DNA from: CAVWCW01 sp963753615
GTDB taxonomy: Bacteria > Pseudomonadota > Gammaproteobacteria > Chromatiales > Chromatiaceae
Assembly: GCA_963753615.1 (NCBI GenBank)
Contig: CAVWCW010000002.1
Coordinates: forward strand, 248,001-312,000
DNA length: 64,000 nt
Direction of reading: 5' to 3'
Each line of letters opens with the position of its first letter. The first letter of the stretch is position 1. Position numbers and translations under genes: made by a program. The notes under the pieces are model-generated. The model searched no databases, was not told the DNA's origin, and saw only the letters and a list, made by a program, of their open reading frames with translations. Below, piece by piece: positions 8,490-16,776 of this stretch.

Positions 8490-8791
8490 GCGGATTCTCC
8501 CCCTGGTGGAAACTTTTGTGCGTGGCAGCGGCGCCGCCTCGCTTCGCTGCGGCGAGGAGGCGCTGGCTGCATATTGATAGTCAACCAAGCATAGGCCAAT
8601 TTTTTCGGCCTTGCCAGAGGGGGGGGCACAAGGGGCGGCCAGGGGCCCTTCGGCTGTCGGAGCGGGGCCGGCGCCAGTTTGTGCATTAGGCGCAGCAGGC
8701 GGTATTCGACGGCGCGACGGCAATCGGCCGGGCTGAAAGGTCCGCGATGCCGGGTTACCATGAGTCGTAAAGTCACCCTAAGGAACCCCTG
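8490..8791. other. Intergenic region between divergent aorA and Nudix genes
   Basis: About 300 bp without a credible gene. It must hold the promoters of the aor operon (leftward) and of the Nudix gene (rightward). Longer frames across it look like unconstrained GC-rich sequence. No clear operator or riboswitch was recognised; the stretch 8625-8665 is G-rich. Confidence 0.5.
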
Positions 8792-9328
8792 ATGTCTGCA
8801 CCCAGTTTGGCGGGGTCGCCGCTGCCGTTTGCCCATTGCCCCGGGTGCGGCGCTCCTGGCCCGGCTATCGAAGGCGGGAATCACCTGCGTTGCAACGCCT
8901 GCGGTTTCGAGTATTTCCACAACGCGGCTGCCGCTGCCACGGCCCTGATCCTGAATCGGGATCGAGTGCTGCTGGTACGGCGCGCGCGGGACCCGCAAAA
9001 GGGGTTGTTGGATCTTCCGGGCGGCTTCGTCGGCCACGATGAGTCCCTGGATTGCGCTTTGACACGGGAACTGCTGGAGGAACTGGGGTTGGCGGTGGAT
9101 CCCGAGGCGCTGCGTTACCTTGGCTCCCATCACAACCGATATCCATACTCGGGAGTCACCTACTATATCTGCGACGCCTATTTCGTGCTGCGGCTGGCCA
9201 GCCCGGAGGGACTGCGGGCCCAAGACGACGTAGAGGGCTTCCAGTGGTGGCCCCTGGACGCCCTGCCTTGGGAGCAGATTGCCTTCCCCACCATACGCTG
9301 GGCCCTGGAGCGGCTCAGGCAGGGCTGA
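8792..9328 (+). CDS. Nudix hydrolase with N-terminal zinc ribbon
   Basis: A 178-aa protein with a zinc-ribbon of CPGC (about residues 16-19) and CNAC (about 34-37), followed by a Nudix domain with the full Nudix box running from GGFVGHDES to RELLEELGL. Such zinc-ribbon Nudix proteins hydrolyse nucleoside diphosphate-linked compounds; the NudC/NADH-pyrophosphatase-like arrangement suggests a dinucleotide or nucleotide substrate, but the NudC-specific motif is not obvious. It overlaps the 3' end of the convergent gene at 9315 by 14 bp. Confidence 0.87.
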   Translation: MSAPSLAGSPLPFAHCPGCGAPGPAIEGGNHLRCNACGFEYFHNAAAAATALILNRDRVLLVRRARDPQKGLLDLPGGFVGHDESLDCALTRELLEELGLAVDPEALRYLGSHHNRYPYSGVTYYICDAYFVLRLASPEGLRAQDDVEGFQWWPLDALPWEQIAFPTIRWALERLRQG

Positions 9329-9695
9329 GCAGCGCCGGCAGGCCGACGCGCCAGGCGTCAACGAATTCCTGCAGGGAAGCGACGAAATCCGGATCCTGTC
9401 GCTGCCGGTTGATGGTGCAGTGGATTAGGATCTTCGGCGTTTGCTCCTGCTCCTCTCGGGTAATGGTCCAGGCCAGGGCATTCGGGCACCCGGGCAGGCT
9501 GAAGCGCACGCCACCGCGAAGGGCCTCGCGACGCACCTCGAATTGTCCCCACAGGCAAAAGATCTGTCCACGCTCGCCCTCGGCGCAGAGCACCCGCTCG
9601 ATAAGGTTGCAGCCCCGGGCCAGGCTGGCGATCTGCAACCGCCGCTGGAGCTTGGCTTCGTCGCAGTCGATGGGTAAGGAGGCGTAAAATTCCAT
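9315..9695 (-). CDS. Uncharacterised 126-aa protein
   Basis: A soluble 126-aa protein with no recognised domain. It has alternating hydrophobic and charged segments and two Trp-containing strands (CLWGQFEVRRE, NALAWTITREE), compatible with a small alpha/beta or antiparallel beta fold. It converges on and slightly overlaps the Nudix gene and is divergent from tetR. The ATG at 9693-9695 is the only good start. Codon use resembles neighbours, so it is probably real. Function unknown. Confidence 0.6.
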   Translation of the reverse strand: MEFYASLPIDCDEAKLQRRLQIASLARGCNLIERVLCAEGERGQIFCLWGQFEVRREALRGGVRFSLPGCPNALAWTITREEQEQTPKILIHCTINRQRQDPDFVASLQEFVDAWRVGLPALLSPA

Positions 9696-9741
9696 AAGGA
9701 TCCGCTTACTAGAGTTGCTTTCCAGATGTTCTGGCGTATAT

Positions 9742-9756
9742 TAGAACGAACGTTCG
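9742..9756. promoter_or_regulatory. Operator-like dyad upstream of tetR (site 1)
   Basis: TAGAACGAACGTTCG, containing the perfect 10-bp palindrome CGAACGTTCG at 9747-9756. It lies 18 bp before the tetR start. The same motif with two changes recurs at 10402-10416 before the next gene, so it is the likely autoregulatory operator. Confidence 0.65.
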
Positions 9757-9774
9757 ATCGAGAGCAAGAATACT

Positions 9775-10401
9775 ATGCCGATTCCCGTTGAAGCAGCTTC
9801 TCCCGAGGTGCGCCGGCAGATCCTGGAGGCAGCTCTCGAGCTGTTCAGCGGGCGCGGCTATTTCAATACCTCGGTGCAGGACATCCGCCGCGCCGCCGGC
9901 GTCAGTGTCGGCTCCATCTATCACTACTTCGGCAGCAAGGAAGGCATCGCCAAAGACCTTTACGACGGCATCTTGGAGCAACTGGACCGGGCGGTGCAGC
10001 AAGCGGCGGTCGGGCGTCTGAGCTGCGAAGAACGCTGCCGGGCCGTGACGCTGCGTTTGTTCGAACTCGCAGAGCAGGAGCCGTTGATGGTGGCATTCGC
10101 CCTCAACGCGAAGCACCGGGAGTTCATGCCCGAGCAAGCGCCCATCTGCTCGTCCCGGCCTTTCGAGCGCATGCGCGACCTGGTGCGGGCCGGAATCATC
10201 CGCGGCGAGATCCTACCCCTGGACCCCGTGCTGGCCGCCGCGGCCCTGTTCGGCGGCCCTCTGCGGCTGCTGCAATTGCGTCTTGACGGGGTTTTAAGGC
10301 AACCGCTTCCGGAACTCTTTGACATCGCATGGCCCTGTGCTTGGCGGGCGGTCGCCGTCAACCCCGAGCCGCGCGGAGCCTGGCAAAAGCAGATTTCCTA
10401 A
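9775..10401 (+). CDS. TetR/AcrR-family transcriptional regulator
   Basis: A 208-aa repressor-type protein. The N-terminal helix-turn-helix is clear (residues about 12-60: RRQILEAALELFSGRGYFNTSVQDI, then AGVSVGSIYHYFGSKEGIAKDLY, the classic TetR recognition helix). The C-terminal ligand/dimer domain is helical and poorly conserved, ending with a basic tail. Operator-like dyads sit just before this gene and directly after its stop codon, ahead of the DsrE-like gene, so it probably controls itself and that gene. The inducer is unknown. Confidence 0.9.
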   Translation: MPIPVEAASPEVRRQILEAALELFSGRGYFNTSVQDIRRAAGVSVGSIYHYFGSKEGIAKDLYDGILEQLDRAVQQAAVGRLSCEERCRAVTLRLFELAEQEPLMVAFALNAKHREFMPEQAPICSSRPFERMRDLVRAGIIRGEILPLDPVLAAAALFGGPLRLLQLRLDGVLRQPLPELFDIAWPCAWRAVAVNPEPRGAWQKQIS

Positions 10402-10416
10402 TAGAACGAGCATTCG
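10402..10416. promoter_or_regulatory. Operator-like dyad between tetR and dsrE-like gene (site 2)
   Basis: TAGAACGAGCATTCG matches site 1 at 13 of 15 positions (shared form TAGAACGARCRTTCG). It starts at the base after the tetR stop codon and 40 bp before the start of the DsrE-like gene, where it could block a separate promoter for that gene. Confidence 0.62.
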
Positions 10417-10455
10417 TTTTAAGTCGATTATCCAGAGAAAATCGAGGTGCTAAGC

Positions 10456-10950
10456 ATGCGTACGATCCCTTTTTCCGGCGGGCTGATGCTCATTTTCCTG
10501 CTCCTTTTGTCCTTCGACACCGCGGCCTACGACGATGCCGCCGCCCTGAAAGGGGTCGAGCAGGGCCGTGGGCTGTTCCTGGTCGACCTTGCCGACCCCG
10601 GCAAGACAGCCCTGTATCTGGAAATCATCCAGGGCACCCATGCGGGGCTCAAACGCCAAGGAGTGGAGCCCGAGTTCGTGGTGGTCTACATCGGACCGAC
10701 GGTGCGGTTTCTGGTGTCGGAGCCTAGCGACGAGATGGAGATGGAGTTCGAGGACGAGTTGACGCGGATCCGCACCGCGATAGCCGCCTTGGCCGAACTC
10801 GGTGTGCGCCAGGAGGTGTGCGCCATCGCGACTCGGGTGTTCGGCGTGGACAACACCGGGTTGCTGCCGCAACTGCAGCTGGTTGGTGACGGCTTCATCT
10901 CCCTGATCGGCTATCAGTCCCAGGGATACCGCTTGGTGCCCATATACTGA
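10456..10950 (+). CDS. Periplasmic DsrE-family-like protein
   Basis: A 164-aa protein with a signal peptide (residues about 5-25) and a DsrE/DsrF-like alpha/beta domain: LFLVDLADPGKTALYLEIIQGTH, EFVVVYIGPTVRFL, and a Cys in the VRQEVCAIATRVFGV segment where DsrE-like proteins place their reactive Cys. DsrE-like proteins often move sulfur or act in sulfur-compound responses. The start at 10456 is preferred because GAGG lies 8 bp upstream. It follows tetR and a matching operator, so it is probably TetR-controlled. The sulfur-handling role is inferred. Confidence 0.72.
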   Translation: MRTIPFSGGLMLIFLLLLSFDTAAYDDAAALKGVEQGRGLFLVDLADPGKTALYLEIIQGTHAGLKRQGVEPEFVVVYIGPTVRFLVSEPSDEMEMEFEDELTRIRTAIAALAELGVRQEVCAIATRVFGVDNTGLLPQLQLVGDGFISLIGYQSQGYRLVPIY

Positions 10951-11010
10951 CCGGGTGCCTCCCCGGCGCTTGGACTTGTAAAGCGTCCATGGGCCGACAA
11001 GAATGGGTCC

Positions 11011-11889
11011 ATGGCAACACGCTGTTACAGCCGGCGCATACTGGCGCCTTTCCACGGCACCTTGCAGGTGGTGTCGGTGCCCCATGGGGACGCGGAATCC
11101 ACTGATGGGGTGCATTGGGTCCTGTATGTGATGCACGAGGAGATCGTCGCCCACACCGGCCTGTCGGAAATTCGTTACGGCACCTGGCACCGGGACAGCG
11201 GCCTCAAGCGCGCCGCTATCCGCGGAACCGCCCGCTCGCACCTGATCGAGGAGGTGGGGGCAAGCTTGATCGCGGCCCTGGAGGAAGCAGCGGGGCGGGT
11301 CCCCTTCGCCGCCGCCGATCACTGGGAATGCTGGCTGCTTGACGCGGATCAGGAACGGCCGTTGGCGCTGCTGGAGAGCGCTGTCAGCGAGCGGGAGCTG
11401 CCGGCCATGGATTGCCCGCGCTGGGTGCCCGGGCAGGGGGCACGCAAGGAGTTTGTCTCTCCCCATGGGGGGGCTGAGCAGCTGAGCGCCGTTGTGGCGG
11501 AGGCCGCTGGCCGCGCCTGTTGGCTTTACCGGGACGCCAAAGGGACCGGGCGGACTGGCGACGGCTGCGCCTGGCCGGTCGAGCAATTCCCGCCGCTTTT
11601 GCTTCGCGAGCACTGGCCGCAGGCGAACCAAGCGGCATTGGCGCGGGACTTTCTCGCCTGGCAGGCCCCTTGGCTCCTGCAATTGACCGGGCTCGGCCCA
11701 GGTCTTCGGGCCCATCTGGAAGCTGCAGCCTGGCGCCGTGCCCGGGAAACCGCCCGGGTATTTCGATTGTTTCCCCGGTTGTTGGATGCGCAAGGCCTGA
11801 CCGTTACCCGGGTCAAGGCCCGTATGCTCGCCGATAAGCCCCCCGCCCAATGGGAGGCCGAGCCCTTTTTGCCTTTTTACCTGGAGTAG
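11011..11889 (+). CDS. Uncharacterised 292-aa protein
   Basis: A soluble 292-aa protein not matched to a known family by eye. It contains several Trp/His-rich motifs (GVHWVLYVMHEEIVAHTG, HWECWLLDADQERPL) and an Arg/Ala-rich C-terminal half. No signal peptide or membrane helix is visible. Codon use is typical of the genome and the frame is long, so it is probably a true gene. It ends 5 bp before the lipocalin start, suggesting co-transcription. Function unknown. Confidence 0.55.
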   Translation: MATRCYSRRILAPFHGTLQVVSVPHGDAESTDGVHWVLYVMHEEIVAHTGLSEIRYGTWHRDSGLKRAAIRGTARSHLIEEVGASLIAALEEAAGRVPFAAADHWECWLLDADQERPLALLESAVSERELPAMDCPRWVPGQGARKEFVSPHGGAEQLSAVVAEAAGRACWLYRDAKGTGRTGDGCAWPVEQFPPLLLREHWPQANQAALARDFLAWQAPWLLQLTGLGPGLRAHLEAAAWRRARETARVFRLFPRLLDAQGLTVTRVKARMLADKPPAQWEAEPFLPFYLE

Positions 11890-11894
11890 CCCTT

Positions 11895-12431
11895 ATGCCT
11901 CTGCGTCGTTTTCTCATGATCCTGCCGGTAATGCTGGCGGGTTGTACCGGTGTGCCCGAGGGGGTGGCGCCAGTGACCGGCTTCGAGGTGGAGCGTTATT
12001 TGGGTACCTGGTATGAGATCGCGCGCCTCGACCATTCCTTCGAGCGCGGGCTGACCCGGGTTACTGCGGAGTACAGCCGTCGCGAGGACGGGGGCATCCG
12101 GGTCGTCAACCGCGGTTATGATGCGACCGGCGGGCGCTGGAAGCAGGTCGAGGGCAAGGCCTACTTCGTGGAGGGGCCGGAGCTCGGGCGGCTCAAGGTA
12201 TCCTTCTTCGGCCCTTTCTACGGTGGCTACAATATCTTTGCTCTGGACCGCCAGAATTACGGCTATGCCATGATCAGCGGCCCCGACAAGTCCTATCTTT
12301 GGATCTTGGCCCGTCGCCCCGAACTGGCCCCCGACACCCTGACACGGCTGGTGGAGCAGGCGCGCGGGCTCGGCTTCCCGGTCAATGAGCTAATCCAGGT
12401 CTCCCACGCCGAACCGTCGCCTGCACCTTGA
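11895..12431 (+). CDS. blc: Outer-membrane lipocalin (Blc-type lipoprotein)
   Basis: A 178-aa bacterial lipocalin. It has a lipoprotein signal ending in LAGC, then the lipocalin signature FEVERYLGTWYEIARLDHSFERGL and the downstream YNIFALD and YLWILARRP motifs. Blc-type lipocalins are anchored to the outer membrane and bind lysophospholipids or fatty acids. ATG 11895 is chosen because it begins the signal peptide; an upstream in-frame start would add residues overlapping the previous gene. Length is normal for Blc. Confidence 0.92.
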   Translation: MPLRRFLMILPVMLAGCTGVPEGVAPVTGFEVERYLGTWYEIARLDHSFERGLTRVTAEYSRREDGGIRVVNRGYDATGGRWKQVEGKAYFVEGPELGRLKVSFFGPFYGGYNIFALDRQNYGYAMISGPDKSYLWILARRPELAPDTLTRLVEQARGLGFPVNELIQVSHAEPSPAP

Positions 12432-12454
12432 GGCCGCATCCCGCAGCGCCCGAA

Positions 12455-12468
12455 TTGATTTGAGTCAA
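12455..12468. promoter_or_regulatory. FNR/ANR-like site upstream of nap operon
   Basis: TTGAT-TTGA-GTCAA matches the FNR-family consensus TTGAT-N4-ATCAA at 9 of 10 positions. It lies about 105 bp before napF and 38 bp upstream (centre to centre) of a second dyad, which suits an upstream activator site for an anaerobic respiratory operon. Confidence 0.55.
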
Positions 12469-12492
12469 TAATCGCCGCCATTCCTGATTCGC

Positions 12493-12535
12493 CTTGACCT
12501 TGGTCAAGCTACTGTTTCAATTGATGGGCTCTAAT
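12493..12535 (+). promoter_or_regulatory. DNR/FNR-class promoter for nap operon
   Basis: A perfect 16-bp palindrome CTTGACC-TT-GGTCAAG (12493-12508) of the FNR/DNR/NnrR type is followed by a TCTAAT -10-like box at 12530-12535. If transcription starts near 12542, the palindrome is centred at about -41.5, the standard class II activator position. This predicts control by an oxygen- or NO-responsive Crp/Fnr regulator. Confidence 0.6.
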
Positions 12536-12572
12536 TCCTAGTTGCAATGGTTGGCACCCTTAGGAGCCGGGC

Positions 12573-13079
12573 TTGGCAGTATCAGTGGACCGCAGGCAAT
12601 TTCTGCGCGGGCGCTTGCGCCCGGTTACGGAACCTGTGCGCCCGCCCTGGGCGCTCCCGGAGGCGGACTTCACCGCTGCCTGCACCCGTTGCGAGCAATG
12701 CCTGCACCAGTGCCCGGAGCACATTCTGGTGAGAGGTTCTGGGGGCTTTCCGGAACTGGATTTTCAACGTGGCGGTTGTGACTTCTGTGGCGCCTGCTTG
12801 GCCGCCTGCGAGCCCGGGGCCCTGGCCGGCCAGGCGGCTTTGCCGGAGCAAGCATGGAGTCAGACCGCGGCCATTGGCGCCGGCTGTCTGTCGATTCGCG
12901 GCATTGTATGTCGCGCCTGTGGCGATGCCTGCGAGCCGCGGGCGCTCCGCTTCCGGCTGGCGCTTGGTGGCAAGGCAATGCCGGATGTGGATTCGAGCCG
13001 CTGCAACGGCTGCGGGGCCTGCGTCGGGGTCTGTCCGGTGCAGGCCGTGGGTATATCTAGACAGGAGGTGTCGGCGTGA
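12573..13079 (+). CDS. napF: NapF, cytoplasmic ferredoxin of nitrate reductase
   Basis: A 168-aa iron-sulfur protein with three C-x2-C-x2-C-x3-C clusters (CTRCEQCLHQCP, CDFCGACLAACEP, CNGCGACVGVCPV) and an extra Cys-rich segment between. The N-terminus has VDRRQFLRGR, typical of NapF. NapF helps maturation or redox control of NapA before export. The TTG at 12573 is chosen because AGGAG precedes it by 6 bp; a GTG at 12585 is an alternative. It overlaps napD by 4 bp. Confidence 0.88.
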   Translation: MAVSVDRRQFLRGRLRPVTEPVRPPWALPEADFTAACTRCEQCLHQCPEHILVRGSGGFPELDFQRGGCDFCGACLAACEPGALAGQAALPEQAWSQTAAIGAGCLSIRGIVCRACGDACEPRALRFRLALGGKAMPDVDSSRCNGCGACVGVCPVQAVGISRQEVSA

Positions 13080-13345
13080 CGGCAGCAATCGATATTTGCG
13101 GGGTGCTGGTCCAAGCCAGGCCCGAACGGCTGGCCGAGGTTGGTGACCGGCTGGCCGCGATTCCGGGGGTCGAGGTGCACGCCCAGGACCCCCAAGGGCG
13201 CTTGGTGGTCATCGTCGAGCCCTCCGACGGGCGCCGCACCATCGATACGGTTTCCGGACTCGGCGAGGTGGAGGGTGTGGTCGCCACGTCGCTGGTTTAT
13301 CAATACTTAGAAGACGACGAGATCGAACAGGAGTCGGCATCATGA
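13076..13345 (+). CDS. napD: NapD, NapA-specific Tat chaperone
   Basis: An 89-aa ferredoxin-fold chaperone with the NapD signature: ICGVLVQARPERLAEV near the N-terminus and GRLVVIVEPSDGRRTIDTV in the middle, then GVVATSLVYQY. NapD binds the Tat signal peptide of NapA and delays export until the Mo cofactor is inserted. GTG start; the GTGA overlap with the napF stop and a further 4-bp overlap with napA indicate tight translational coupling. Confidence 0.93.
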   Translation: MTAAIDICGVLVQARPERLAEVGDRLAAIPGVEVHAQDPQGRLVVIVEPSDGRRTIDTVSGLGEVEGVVATSLVYQYLEDDEIEQESAS

Positions 13346-15888
13346 AACTGACACGGCGTGACTTCATCAAGACCCAGGCCATAGCTGCTACGGCGACTGC
13401 TGCCGGCATTGCCTTGCCCGGCGCGAAGCAGGCGCTGGCCGCCACGGGCGATCCCAATATCCGCTGGGATAAGGCGCCGTGCCGTTTTTGCGGCACCGGT
13501 TGCTCGGTGCTGGTCGGGGTCAAGGATGACCGGCTGGTGGCCAGTCAGGGGGATCCGGATGCGCCAGTCAACCGCGGGCTGAACTGCATTAAGGGCTATT
13601 TCCTGTCCAAGATCATGTACGGCAAGGACCGGCTCACTCAGCCTCTGCTGCGCAAGAAGAACGGGCGCTACGACAAGGAAGGCGATTTCGAACCGATTTC
13701 CTGGGACGAGGCCTTCGATATTATGGCCGAGAAGTGGAAAGCCTCGATCGCCAAAGATCAGGAGGCCAACAAGGGGAAGCCGCCGGAGGAGATCGTGTCC
13801 AGCGTCGGCATGTTCGGCTCCGGGCAGTGGACGGTTTGGGAGGGCTATGCCGCTTCCAAACTCTACAAGGCCGGCTTCCGCTCCAACAACATCGATCCCA
13901 ACGCCCGCCATTGCATGGCCTCGGCCGTCGCCGGCTTTATCCGCACTTTCGGTTCCGACGAGCCGATGGGCTGTTATGACGACTTGGAGCACGCCGACGC
14001 TTTCGTGCTTTGGGGCGCCAATATGGCGGAGATGCACCCGATCCTGTGGTCGCGGCTAACCGACCGCCGGTTGACCGCGCCCCACGTCAAGGTGGCGGTG
14101 CTTTCCACCTTCGAGCACCGGAGTTTCGAACTGGCCGATATCGGTGTCGTGTTCGAACCCCAAAGCGACCTGGCGATGCTCAACTACATCTGCCACTACA
14201 TCATCGAAAACGACGCGGTGAACGAGGATTTCGTCGCCAAGCACGTCAACTTCCGGCGCGGCAATCAGGATATCGGTTACGGCCTGCGTCCCGAGGACCC
14301 GCGCGAGCAAAAGGCGGCAAATGCCGACAAGGCCGGCGGCTCGGAGTCCATGACGTTCGACGAATTCAAGGCCTTCGTCGCCGACTACGATCTGGAGAAG
14401 GCGCACGAGTTGTCCGGTGTGCCGAAAGAGGATTTGCTGGCCCTGGCCGAGCTGTATGCCGACCCGGACCGCAAGGTCACCTCGTATTGGACCATGGGCT
14501 TCAATCAGCACACCCGCGGCACCTGGGTCAATAACATGATCTACAACGTGCACCTGCTGGTGGGTAAGATCTCGGAGCCGGGCAACAGCCCCTTCTCCCT
14601 CACCGGTCAACCCTCGGCCTGCGGCACCGCGCGTGAGGTGGGCACCTTTGCCCACCGCCTGCCGGCGGACCTGGTGGTGAAGAAGAAGGAGCATCGGGAT
14701 TTCGCGGAGAAAACCTGGAAACTGCCGTCCGGCGTGTTACCCGGCAAGGTGGGCTATCACGCTGTGTTGCAGAGCCGGATGCTCAAGGACGGCAAGCTCA
14801 ATTGCTACTGGGTCACCACCAACAACAATATGCAGGCGGGCCCGAATATCAACGACGAGCTCTGGCCCGGCTGGCGCAACCCCGACAACTTCATCGTCGT
14901 GTCCGACCCCTACCCAACCGTGTCCGCCATGGCGGCCGATCTAGTGCTTCCGACCGCCATGTGGACCGAGAAGGAAGGCGCCTATGGCAATGCCGAACGG
15001 CGCACCCAGTTCTGGCGTCAGCAGGTAAGCGCCCCGGGCGAGTCCAAGTCCGACCTCTGGCAGTTTGTCGAGTTTTCCAAACGATTCAAGACCGACGAGG
15101 TCTGGCCGGCGGAAATTCTCGACGCTAACCCGGAGTACAAGGGGAAGACCTTGTACGAGGTGCTTTTTACCAACGGTCAGGTCGACCAGTACCCGAAGCA
15201 GAAGGTGACCGACGATCGGGGCAACGAGTACAAAAACGACGAGATGGAGGCCTTTGGCTTCTACCTGCAGAAAGGGCTGTTCGAAGAGTACCGGATTTTT
15301 GGCACCCAAGGCCCGAAGAAAGGCCACGATCTGGCCGAGTTCGACCGTTACCATGAGACTCGTGGCTTGCGCTGGCCGGTGGTGGACGGCAAGGAAACCT
15401 TGTGGCGCTACCGCGAGGGCTACGACCCGTTCGTGGAGGCCGGCTCGGATATCCAGTTCTACGGCAAGCCCGACGGCAAGGCGCTGATTTTCGCGCTGCC
15501 CTATGAGCCGCCGGCGGAGTCGCCGGACAAGGAATACGATCTCTGGATGTCCACCGGCCGGGTGCTTGAGCATTGGCATTCCGGGTCCATGACCCGGCGC
15601 GTACCGGAACTCTACCGGGCGGTCCCGGATGCGATGGTGTTTATGCATCCGGACGATGCCAGCCAGCGAGGCCTGCGCCGGGGTATGGCGGCCAAGATCA
15701 CCAGCCGCCGGGGCGAAATCGTGGCCCGGGTCGAGACCCGGGGCCGCAATCGTCCGCCCCAGGGTCTGGTGTTCGTGCCCTGGTTCGACGCCAGCCGGTT
15801 GGTCAATAAGCTGACTCTGGATGCCACCTGCCCGATCTCGAAAGAAACGGATTTCAAGAAGAGCGCGGTAAAGGTGGAGCGGGCCTGA
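13342..15888 (+). CDS. napA: NapA, periplasmic nitrate reductase catalytic subunit
   Basis: An 848-aa bis-MGD molybdoenzyme reducing nitrate to nitrite in the periplasm. A Tat signal is visible (TRRDFIKTQ, cleavage after KQALA), then the [4Fe-4S] motif CRFCGTGC plus the fourth Cys in NRGLNCIKGYF, and the Mo-ligand Cys in NARHCMASAV. Pterin-binding segments such as GANMAEMHPILWSR, STFEHRSFELADI and ATMWTEKEGAYGNAERR (starting from PT) follow. Length matches Nap rather than assimilatory Nas enzymes. It is the third gene of a napFDAGHBC operon. Confidence 0.97.
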   Translation: MKLTRRDFIKTQAIAATATAAGIALPGAKQALAATGDPNIRWDKAPCRFCGTGCSVLVGVKDDRLVASQGDPDAPVNRGLNCIKGYFLSKIMYGKDRLTQPLLRKKNGRYDKEGDFEPISWDEAFDIMAEKWKASIAKDQEANKGKPPEEIVSSVGMFGSGQWTVWEGYAASKLYKAGFRSNNIDPNARHCMASAVAGFIRTFGSDEPMGCYDDLEHADAFVLWGANMAEMHPILWSRLTDRRLTAPHVKVAVLSTFEHRSFELADIGVVFEPQSDLAMLNYICHYIIENDAVNEDFVAKHVNFRRGNQDIGYGLRPEDPREQKAANADKAGGSESMTFDEFKAFVADYDLEKAHELSGVPKEDLLALAELYADPDRKVTSYWTMGFNQHTRGTWVNNMIYNVHLLVGKISEPGNSPFSLTGQPSACGTAREVGTFAHRLPADLVVKKKEHRDFAEKTWKLPSGVLPGKVGYHAVLQSRMLKDGKLNCYWVTTNNNMQAGPNINDELWPGWRNPDNFIVVSDPYPTVSAMAADLVLPTAMWTEKEGAYGNAERRTQFWRQQVSAPGESKSDLWQFVEFSKRFKTDEVWPAEILDANPEYKGKTLYEVLFTNGQVDQYPKQKVTDDRGNEYKNDEMEAFGFYLQKGLFEEYRIFGTQGPKKGHDLAEFDRYHETRGLRWPVVDGKETLWRYREGYDPFVEAGSDIQFYGKPDGKALIFALPYEPPAESPDKEYDLWMSTGRVLEHWHSGSMTRRVPELYRAVPDAMVFMHPDDASQRGLRRGMAAKITSRRGEIVARVETRGRNRPPQGLVFVPWFDASRLVNKLTLDATCPISKETDFKKSAVKVERA

Positions 15889-15921
15889 ACAGCGCTGTTG
15901 GGATAGATCGGACGTCGGACG

Positions 15922-16776
15922 ATGGCGGTATCTGGCAGTAAAGGGTTGGATCGGGGGCGCCGGCGTTTTCTCGCCGACGCCGCCCGCACCGCTTGCGGGG
16001 TCGGTGTGCTGGCCCTGGGGGTCGGTGTGCTGGCTCGGCAGTCAAAAGCCCTGCCGAGCACCGCCATTCGTCCTCCTGGCGCATTGGCTGAGGAGGCGTT
16101 TCTAGGCGCCTGCATTCGCTGCGGTCTATGCGTGCGTGACTGTCCCTATCCTACCCTGCGCCTGGCCGAGCTGGGCGAAGCGGTGGCTTTGGGTACGCCT
16201 TATTTCGAGGCCCGGACGGCGCCCTGCGAGATGTGCGAGGACCTGCCCTGCATTAAGGCCTGCCCCACCGGCGCTTTGGACCCCGGGTTGACCGAGATCG
16301 ACGATGCCCGCATGGGGCTGGCGGTCGTGATCGATCAGGAGGCCTGCATCGCCTTCCAGGGTCTGCGGTGCGAGGTCTGCTTCAATACCTGCCCGCTGCG
16401 CGGCGACGCGATCAGCTTGGAATACCTGCACAATGAGCGCAGCGGCAAGCACGCGCTGTTTATTCCGGTGGTGCACTCGAAAGCCTGCACCGGCTGCGGC
16501 AAGTGCGAACAGGCCTGCATCCTGGAGGAGGCAGCGGTCAAGGTGCTGCCTCTCAACCTGGCCAAGGGTTTGCTCGGGAGCCACTACCGCTTGGGTTGGA
16601 AGGAAAAGGCTGAGGCCGGCGGCAGTTTGGTGACTCCGGATCAGGAACACCACTACAACCTTCCGGAGGGACTGCGCTACGACTACGAGGGGCGGGGTCT
16701 GTTACCGCAAGAGGGCGTGGAAACCCCGTTTTCGGACAATCCATTGGATAGCCTGAACCGCAAGGGGGGGCTGTGA
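15922..16776 (+). CDS. napG: NapG, periplasmic ferredoxin-type quinol dehydrogenase subunit
   Basis: A 284-aa Tat-exported polyferredoxin. The N-terminus has RGRRRFLADAAR followed by a hydrophobic stretch and cleavage before residue ~45. Four cysteine clusters follow: CIRCGLCVRDCP, CEMCEDLPCIKACP, CEVCFNTCP and CTGCGKCEQAC. With NapH it forms a membrane quinol dehydrogenase that feeds electrons to NapC/NapB/NapA. Its stop overlaps the napH start (TGATG), so the two are coupled. Confidence 0.93.
   Translation: MAVSGSKGLDRGRRRFLADAARTACGVGVLALGVGVLARQSKALPSTAIRPPGALAEEAFLGACIRCGLCVRDCPYPTLRLAELGEAVALGTPYFEARTAPCEMCEDLPCIKACPTGALDPGLTEIDDARMGLAVVIDQEACIAFQGLRCEVCFNTCPLRGDAISLEYLHNERSGKHALFIPVVHSKACTGCGKCEQACILEEAAVKVLPLNLAKGLLGSHYRLGWKEKAEAGGSLVTPDQEHHYNLPEGLRYDYEGRGLLPQEGVETPFSDNPLDSLNRKGGL

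Noticed and set aside
10450..11850. 466-codon minus-strand frame across the DsrE-like gene and its neighbour
   Set aside because: Crosses two genes antisense and reads as low-complexity Gln/Gly/Arg sequence.
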